Source: Candidatus Avoscillospira avicola (GTDB taxonomy: Bacteria > Bacillota > Clostridia > Oscillospirales > Oscillospiraceae). From it: a stretch of DNA of 35,610 bases. A program made the position numbers and the translations under genes. The notes beneath the pieces were generated by a model. That model was given only the letters and a program-made list of their open reading frames with translations, did no database searches and was not told the origin of the DNA. The DNA lies in NCBI GenBank assembly GCA_018712245.1, contig DVHE01000061.1:1-35610 (forward strand), in the 5' to 3' direction. Of this stretch, positions 30,876 to 35,610 are shown in pieces (within the stretch, counting starts at the first letter, position 1; every line of letters starts with the position of its first letter).

Positions 30876-32093
30876 TCACACCTGGAATACGTACTTGTCC
30901 AGCCGGTCAAAGGCCTCCTGAATCCGGGAGAAGGGAGAGGCCAGGTTCATGCGGATGTGGCAGGGGCCGTTGAATGCCCGCCCATCCTGCCAGGCCACGC
31001 CCACGTCCCAGCCGGCCTTGATGACCTGGTCGAGGGTCTTGCCGGTGCGGGCGCAGTAGTCGGTCAGGTCCAGGAAGAGCATATAGGTGCCCTGGGGCAT
31101 GGCGGCGCTAACGCCGTCGTAGTTATCGCGGATGTGTTCATAGGCGTAGCGGCAGTTCTGCTCCAGCACCTGGAGCAGCTCCCCGGTCCAGACCCGGCCC
31201 TCCTGGGAGTAGGCGCCCAGCAGCGCGTGCATGGACAGGACGTTCATGTCGTTGTAGTGGGTGCTGCCGCCCTCGGCGGTGACGCGGTCGCGGAGGTAAG
31301 CGCTGTAGATGATGTGGTAGCTGCCGATCAGGCCCGCCAGATTGAAGGTCTTGGAGGGAGCATAGATGCCCACCACGTGTTCTCTGGCCCAGTCGTTGAC
31401 CATCAGCGTGGGGATGTGCTGGTGGCCGGTGTAGGTGATGTCGGCCCAGATCTCGTCGCTGATCACCAGGCACTGGTTGGCCTCGAAGACCTCCATGGCC
31501 TTCTCCAGCTCCCAGCGCTCCCAAACGCGCCCGGTGGGGTTGTGGGGGGAGCAGAAGATCGCCAGGTGGATGTGGTTCTCCCGCAGCTTGCGGTCCATGT
31601 CTTCAAAGTCCATGCGCCACACGCCCTGCTCGTCCCGGGTCAGGGGCGTGTAGACCGAGGTGCGGCCCAGGCCCTCCACGTCGGAGGCAAAGCCCAGGTA
31701 GGTGGGCGCGTGGAGCAAGATCTTGTCGCCGGGGGCGGAGAGCGCCTTCACCGCGCTGGTGACGCAGCCGTGGACGCCGTTTTCGTAGCCGATGTATTCC
31801 CGCTTCAGCCCCACAAAGCCGTTGCGCTCCGTCTGCCAGTCGAGGATGCTCTGGAAGTAGGCGTCCCGGGGGGAGAAGTAGCCGTACAGGGGGTGCTTGG
31901 CCCGCTCGATGATGGCGGCGGGGATGGCGGGACAAGTGGCGAAGTTCATGTCGGCCACCCACATGGGAATCAGATCGAAACCCTCCTTGGGGGCGTCGGG
32001 AATGGCGGCCCAGGTCTTTTCTCCGCCGACGCTCTCCACGGCCAGGGCGTCCTGGCCGCGGCGGTCAATCAGAGAAGTAAAATCATATTGCAT
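30876..32093 (-). CDS. patB: PatB/MalY-type cystathionine beta-lyase (PLP aminotransferase fold)
   Basis: It belongs to fold-type I PLP enzymes that split cystathionine or cysteine conjugates to pyruvate, ammonia and a thiol. The 405-aa protein has the N-terminal IPMWVADMNFATCPAI, YGYFSP, the stretch SPHNPTGRVW (about residue 183), ISDEIWADITY (about 212), and the PLP lysine in APSKTFNLAGL (Lys248). The C-terminal part ends with HIRMNLASP, which holds the carboxylate-binding Arg. The length is typical. AAAGGG precedes the ATG, and a promoter lies at 32124-32153. It could act in methionine synthesis or cysteine degradation. Some MalY proteins also act as regulators. Confidence 0.93.
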   Translation of the reverse strand: MQYDFTSLIDRRGQDALAVESVGGEKTWAAIPDAPKEGFDLIPMWVADMNFATCPAIPAAIIERAKHPLYGYFSPRDAYFQSILDWQTERNGFVGLKREYIGYENGVHGCVTSAVKALSAPGDKILLHAPTYLGFASDVEGLGRTSVYTPLTRDEQGVWRMDFEDMDRKLRENHIHLAIFCSPHNPTGRVWERWELEKAMEVFEANQCLVISDEIWADITYTGHQHIPTLMVNDWAREHVVGIYAPSKTFNLAGLIGSYHIIYSAYLRDRVTAEGGSTHYNDMNVLSMHALLGAYSQEGRVWTGELLQVLEQNCRYAYEHIRDNYDGVSAAMPQGTYMLFLDLTDYCARTGKTLDQVIKAGWDVGVAWQDGRAFNGPCHIRMNLASPFSRIQEAFDRLDKYVFQV

Positions 32094-32123
32094 GGTACAA
32101 CACCCTTTCTACATGATGTATCA

Positions 32124-32153
32124 ATTATAGAATCGTTTTTTGGCGTTGTCCAA
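32124..32153 (-). promoter_or_regulatory. Promoter of patB
   Basis: On the minus strand TTGGAC (32153-32148) and TATAAT (32129-32124) are spaced by 18 bp, about 30 bp before the start codon. Confidence 0.7.
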
Positions 32154-32179
32154 TCCTTTATCGCCGGGCGCGGATGCGC

Positions 32180-33418
32180 TCAGGACAGGGGCAGGTAGGC
32201 CGCCGGGTTGACCGAGGCGCCGTTGACGTGCAGTTCGAAGTGGAGGTGGGGGCCGGAGGACCAGCCGGTGGAGCCCACGTAGCCGATGACCTGCCCCTGG
32301 GAGACGCTGTCGCCCACGTCGACCAGGTACTGGGTCATGTGGCAGTAGATGCTGCCGTAGCCGTTGCCGTGGGCCAGAGCGACGAAGTAGCCGTTTGGAT
32401 CGGTGTAGGAGGCCCGGGTGACGGAACCAGCGGCCACGGCGTAGATGGGCGTGCCCTGGTTTTTGGCGATGTCGATGCCGTGGTGGAAGCCCTGGTAGCC
32501 GAAGAGGGGGTGGTTCCGCTCGCCGTAGGCGTCGGTGATGACGTGGGGGCCGTCCACCGGGGCGATGAGGCCGGTGGCGCCGGGGGAGGCCGCGGAGCCG
32601 CCGCCTCCGGCCAGGTTGTTCTGGTTGCTTGCGGCCAGCCGCGCCGCCTCCTCGGCGGAGAGGGCCGCCTCATAGGCTGCCTGGGCCTCGAGAATCTCCT
32701 GGCGGGTGGCGTCCTCCTGGGCCTGGTTGGCCTGGAACTCGGCGGAGAGGCTCTCCTCCGCCGCGGCCAGCTCCAGGAGCAGCTGGTCGGCCTCGGCCCG
32801 CTGGGCCTCGAGAGTGGTTTGCAGCGCCTCCAGGTCCCGGCGCGTCTGCTGCTGGGCCTCCATCTCGGCCCGCAGCGCCTCCCGGGCGGCTTCAATCTCC
32901 CGGGCCTGGGCCTTCAGGTCCTGGAGCATCCGCTGGTCGGCCTCGGCCACCTCCCGGATCATGTCGACCCGGCCCAGCAGGTCGGAAAAGCTGTTGGCCT
33001 GAAACAAAACAGCCCAGTAGGAGATGTCGCCGCTTTCCTCCATGGCCCGCAGCCGCTTTTGGTACGTCTTTTGCATCTCGGCCTGGGCGGCCTCAGCCGC
33101 CTCCAGGTCGCTCTGGCGCTGGGCCACCAGAAGGCTATACTGCTGTAAAAGCGCGTCGGTATTTTGTATTTCCGCCTCCGTCTGGTGGATGGACTGGTCC
33201 AGCGCGGCCTTCTGGCCGATGGTGGTGGCGGTCTGGCCGGCGTTTTCCTGGAGCTGCTGCTCCAGCGCCGCGCCCGCTTCGGCGATGGCGTCCGCCTCCT
33301 GCTGGAGCCGGTTGATCTCCTGCTGAATTTCCGCCGAGGTGGCCCCTTGGGCCGGGCCGGACAGCAGCGCCAGCGTCAGCGCCAGGGCCGGCAGCAGCAC
33401 GAACCACGATTTTTTCAT
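32180..33418 (-). CDS. Secreted M23 peptidase with coiled coil (EnvC-like)
   Basis: It is a cell-wall hydrolase or hydrolase activator. The 412-aa protein has a signal peptide (MKKSWFVLLPALALTLALL, cleavage near residue 25). A long, Ala/Glu/Gln-rich coiled coil spans about residues 27-265 and is broken near 130 by a short SYWAVLFQANSFSDLLGRVD segment, as in EnvC and PcsB. A Gly/Ser linker (NNLAGGGGSAAS) follows, then the M23 LytM domain (about 285-410). The zinc ligands appear intact: HHGIDIA (about 311) and HLHFELHVNG (about 387), so the enzyme may be active. GGAGG precedes the ATG. It diverges from the two-component genes. EnvC/PcsB relatives work with FtsEX, which is not seen here. Confidence 0.93.
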   Translation of the reverse strand: MKKSWFVLLPALALTLALLSGPAQGATSAEIQQEINRLQQEADAIAEAGAALEQQLQENAGQTATTIGQKAALDQSIHQTEAEIQNTDALLQQYSLLVAQRQSDLEAAEAAQAEMQKTYQKRLRAMEESGDISYWAVLFQANSFSDLLGRVDMIREVAEADQRMLQDLKAQAREIEAAREALRAEMEAQQQTRRDLEALQTTLEAQRAEADQLLLELAAAEESLSAEFQANQAQEDATRQEILEAQAAYEAALSAEEAARLAASNQNNLAGGGGSAASPGATGLIAPVDGPHVITDAYGERNHPLFGYQGFHHGIDIAKNQGTPIYAVAAGSVTRASYTDPNGYFVALAHGNGYGSIYCHMTQYLVDVGDSVSQGQVIGYVGSTGWSSGPHLHFELHVNGASVNPAAYLPLS

Positions 33419-33476
33419 ATCCTTCGCCTCCGGTACAGGGGATTTTACTCATCCAGACGACAAAACCGGCCCTCGG

Positions 33477-33505
33477 TTGCCGCCGGGACAAATTTTTGGT
33501 ATAAT
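33477..33505 (+). promoter_or_regulatory. Promoter of the two-component operon
   Basis: TTGCCG (33477-33482) and a perfect TATAAT (33500-33505) are spaced by 17 bp, 29 bp before the response regulator start. Confidence 0.8.
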
Positions 33506-33534
33506 GGGCGCACACGAGGAAGGGGGCGGGGGCC

Positions 33535-34242
33535 ATGAAGATACTGGTGGTGGAGGACGAGCGGCGGCTGGCCGACTCGCTGGGGGCGCTGCTGCGGCAG
33601 AAGGGCTTTGCGGTGGACGTGGTCTACGACGGCGAGGCCGGGCAGCAGTACGCGGCTCTGGGGGTCTATGACCTGCTGATTTTGGACGTGATGCTGCCGA
33701 AGCTGGATGGCTTCACCCTGGCGCGGCAGCTGCGAGCGTCCCATCTGGGCACGCCGATCCTGATGCTGACGGCCCGGTCCGGCCTGGAGGACCGGATCAC
33801 CGGCCTCAACGCCGGGGCGGACTACTACCTGCCCAAGCCCTTCGATGCCCGGGAGCTGATGGCCTGCGTCAACGCGCTGCTGCGGCGCCAGGGCGCCCAG
33901 GTGGACGCGCTGACCTTCGGCAATACGGCGCTGGACCTCTCTTCGGCCACGCTGGTGCGGGGCGACGCCGCGGTGCGCCTGTCGGCCAAGGAGTTTGAGG
34001 TGATGCGGCTTTTGATGGCCGCCGGGCGGCGCAACCTCTCCAAGGAGGCCATTCTCACCAAGGTCTGGGGCTTTGACTCCGAGGCGGTGGAGAACCACGT
34101 GGAGGTCTACATCGGTTTTTTGCGCAAGAAGCTCCTGAGCATCGGCTCCGACGTCCGCATTGCGTCCATCCGCCGGCTGGGCTATCATCTGGAGGTCACG
34201 GAAGATGATTCGGAAACTGCGACTGAAATTCGTTCTCTTTAA
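33535..34242 (+). CDS. OmpR-family response regulator
   Basis: The 235-aa protein has a receiver domain with the acidic pair in VVEDERR, the phosphorylation site Asp51 in LLILDVMLPKLDG, the Thr of MLTAR (about 78) and the Lys of PKPF (about 100). A C-terminal winged-helix domain follows (about 125-225, with LSAKEFEVMRLLM, VENHVEVYIGFLRKKL and IASIRRLGYHLE). It overlaps the kinase gene by 38 bp, so the two are co-expressed as a pair. The target is not visible in the sequence. Possible targets in the window are the M23 gene on the other side of the shared promoter region and bceAB at 18024, which lacks its own regulator. Confidence 0.95.
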   Translation: MKILVVEDERRLADSLGALLRQKGFAVDVVYDGEAGQQYAALGVYDLLILDVMLPKLDGFTLARQLRASHLGTPILMLTARSGLEDRITGLNAGADYYLPKPFDARELMACVNALLRRQGAQVDALTFGNTALDLSSATLVRGDAAVRLSAKEFEVMRLLMAAGRRNLSKEAILTKVWGFDSEAVENHVEVYIGFLRKKLLSIGSDVRIASIRRLGYHLEVTEDDSETATEIRSL

Positions 34243-35428
34243 TATGGCCATCGTCACGCTGCTGCTGGTGGTGATCTTCGGCCTGGTGTTCTTTTTCACC
34301 CGGGCCAACCTGGAGCAGAAGAGCATCGACATGATGGAGAGCATCGCTGCCAACCCCTTCCAGCTGGGCGTGCCCAACGAGCTGGGGGAGGAAGTGCGCC
34401 TGCCATACTTCACCTTACAGGTAGGGCCGGGGGGAGAGCTGATCGCCACCGGCGGCGGATATTACGACCTCTCGGACCGGGAGTTTCTCCGGGCCCTGAT
34501 CGACGCCGTCTTTGAAAATCACAAGCCCCTGGGTGTGATTGAGGAATATCATCTGCGCTACTACCGGCTGGAGACACCCTACCGTCAGTGCCTGGTGTTC
34601 GTGGACATCTCCAGCGAGCTGGCGACGCTGCAAAACCTGGTGCGGACCTGCCTGATTCTGGGGCTTTTGAGCTTCCTGGCCTTTTTGTGGGTCAGTATTC
34701 TCCTGTCCAAGTGGGCCGTGGGACCGGTGGAGCGGGCCATGCAGCAGCAGCGGGAGTTTGTGGCAGCGGCCTCCCACGAGCTGAAAACGCCCCTGGCCGT
34801 CATCACCACCAGTGCGGAGCTGCTCCAGACCCCGGGCTTTTCCCAGGACGACAAGGCCGGCTTCCTGGAGAATGTGCTGGCCATGTCCCGGCAGATGCGT
34901 TCTCTGGTGGAGCAGCTGCTGGAGCTGGCCCGGGCCGAGCAGGGGCTGGATGTCAAATCCTTCACCCAGGTGGACCTCAGCCGCCTGACAGAGCAGGGGA
35001 CGCTGCCCTTTGAGGCGCTCTTCTTCGAGCGGGGGCTGCGGCTGGAGACCGCCATCGCGCCGGGCATCTGGGTGCGGGGGCAGGCGGACCGGCTGGGCGA
35101 GGTGCTGGAGGTGCTGCTGGACAACGCCCGGAAGTACGCGAGCCCCGGCGGCGCCGTGTGGGTGAGCCTCCAGCCCCAGGGACGGGGGAAGTGCCGCCTG
35201 GCGGTGGCCAACGAGGGCCAGCCTCTCTCGCCGGAGGCGCTCACCGCCGTGTTCAAGCGCTTTTACCGGGCAGACCCGGCCCGCAGCCGCGACGGCAGCT
35301 ACGGCCTGGGCCTCTCCATCGCCCAGGCCATCGTCCAGGCCCATGGAGGAAAAATCTGGGCCGAGAGCCAGGAGGGCATCAACCGCTTCGTGGTGGAGCT
35401 GCCCCTGCTGGCGCCCAAAGCCCGGTAG
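34205..35428 (+). CDS. Sensor histidine kinase
   Basis: It is a membrane kinase that phosphorylates the regulator encoded just upstream. The 407-aa protein has span 1 (about 9-31), an extracellular sensor part of about 115 aa without a recognised domain, and span 2 (about 148-170). No clear HAMP follows. The H-box is FVAAASHELKTPLAVI (His191), the N-box LDNARKYASPGG, and the G2 box SYGLGLSIAQAIVQAHGGKI. The G1 box is reduced to ANEGQPLSPEAL in place of DNGPGI, a variant seen in some Gram-positive kinases. GGAGG lies about 9 bp before the ATG at 34205. The sensor domain is longer than the very short loop of BceS-type kinases. Confidence 0.94.
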   Translation: MIRKLRLKFVLFNMAIVTLLLVVIFGLVFFFTRANLEQKSIDMMESIAANPFQLGVPNELGEEVRLPYFTLQVGPGGELIATGGGYYDLSDREFLRALIDAVFENHKPLGVIEEYHLRYYRLETPYRQCLVFVDISSELATLQNLVRTCLILGLLSFLAFLWVSILLSKWAVGPVERAMQQQREFVAAASHELKTPLAVITTSAELLQTPGFSQDDKAGFLENVLAMSRQMRSLVEQLLELARAEQGLDVKSFTQVDLSRLTEQGTLPFEALFFERGLRLETAIAPGIWVRGQADRLGEVLEVLLDNARKYASPGGAVWVSLQPQGRGKCRLAVANEGQPLSPEALTAVFKRFYRADPARSRDGSYGLGLSIAQAIVQAHGGKIWAESQEGINRFVVELPLLAPKAR

Positions 35429-35481
35429 CGCAGCGCACACAGCTTATGATTGGATAGGAAACGGGACTGCCGCATTTTGCG

Positions 35482-35506
35482 CAATGTCATTAAGTTAGTG
35501 ACATTG
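35482..35506. other. Palindrome after the kinase gene
   Basis: CAATGTCATTA (35482-35492) pairs with TAGTGACATTG (35496-35506) around AGT, with one T-G pair. The sequence from about 35430 on is visibly lower in G+C than the rest of the window. Confidence 0.5.
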
Positions 35507-35532
35507 TCCTAATGCAAAGACCGATAAGAACG

Positions 35533-35556
35533 AGTGCATCCGGCGACGGATGCACT
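35533..35556 (+). terminator. Possible terminator of the two-component operon
   Basis: AGTGCATCCG (35533-35542) pairs perfectly with CGGATGCACT (35547-35556) around GCGA, followed by TATTCTGT. The tail is only partly T-rich. Confidence 0.5.
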
Positions 35557-35580
35557 TATTCTGTAAAAAGGGCATGAAAA

Positions 35581-35606
35581 GTAAGCAGATTGAAAAATCC
35601 GCTTAC
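35581..35606. other. Hairpin at the window edge
   Basis: GTAAGCAGATT (35581-35591) pairs with AATCCGCTTAC (35596-35606) around GAAA, with one A-C mismatch. It is the third inverted repeat within 125 bp. It may belong to an element that continues beyond the window. Confidence 0.4.
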
Positions 35607-35610
35607 AAAC

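Noticed and set aside
33535-35428. Calling the two-component pair BceRS for the bceAB at 18024
   Set aside because: The pair is 13 kb away, and the kinase has a sensor domain of more than 100 residues, unlike the tiny loop of BceS. It is kept only as one candidate regulator.

Overview
The window looks like chromosomal DNA of a GC-rich, Gram-positive, probably spore-forming anaerobe of the class Clostridia, most likely Oscillospiraceae-like (Oscillibacter, Flavonifractor or Lawsonibacter type). This is inferred from gene content: a DUF4364 protein, long-form HPF, SLH-anchored surface protein, BceAB-type exporter, YgiQ radical SAM protein, AraM-type glycerol-1-phosphate dehydrogenase and a Cys-rich clostridial protein. 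Strong AGGAGG-like ribosome sites and sigma-A promoters with 17-bp spacers fit this too. No phage, plasmid, CRISPR or recognisable transposase gene is visible.

Layout. 1-830: a stable-RNA cluster (tRNA-Lys, tRNA-Glu, a 5S rRNA gene with its own consensus promoter, tRNA-Asn, tRNA-Met/Ile2, tRNA-Trp), then palindromes. 1132-4932: citrate synthase (-), glycerol-1-phosphate dehydrogenase (+) and a Cys-rich unknown protein (-). 5535-7669: a small unknown protein, then a WecG/TagA glycosyltransferase and thymidylate kinase. 8536-11969: a tight operon of a DJ-1/PfpI protein, MltG with an extra C-terminal domain, and a U32 (TrhP-like) protein. 12941-14837: a secreted CAP protein (-), DUF4364 protein and HPF. 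15094-20851: a large SLH surface protein and a BceAB exporter behind an operator-like site. 20916-26345 (all -): two Na+-coupled amino-acid transporters, YgiQ and dUTPase. 27555-30247: MnmA, YfbR and an RnfC-like protein lacking redox motifs. 30476-35428: tRNA-Gly, a PatB/MalY lyase, a secreted M23 peptidase, and a two-component system.

Themes. Cell-envelope work dominates (TagA-like transferase, MltG, CAP, SLH, M23, BceAB). Three enzymes of dUMP/dTMP supply (Dut, YfbR, Tmk) are scattered through the window. RNA and translation functions recur (HPF, MnmA, TrhP-like, tRNAs, 5S).

The least ordinary feature is a set of non-coding repeat islands at 7690-8420, 12130-12800, 26390-27510 and 30673-30813. 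They share a roughly 271-bp core present three times (one inverted), about eleven copies of a short 'cccctacg'-ended palindrome, and next to one island a 20-bp tandem array. Open frames inside these islands look spurious.
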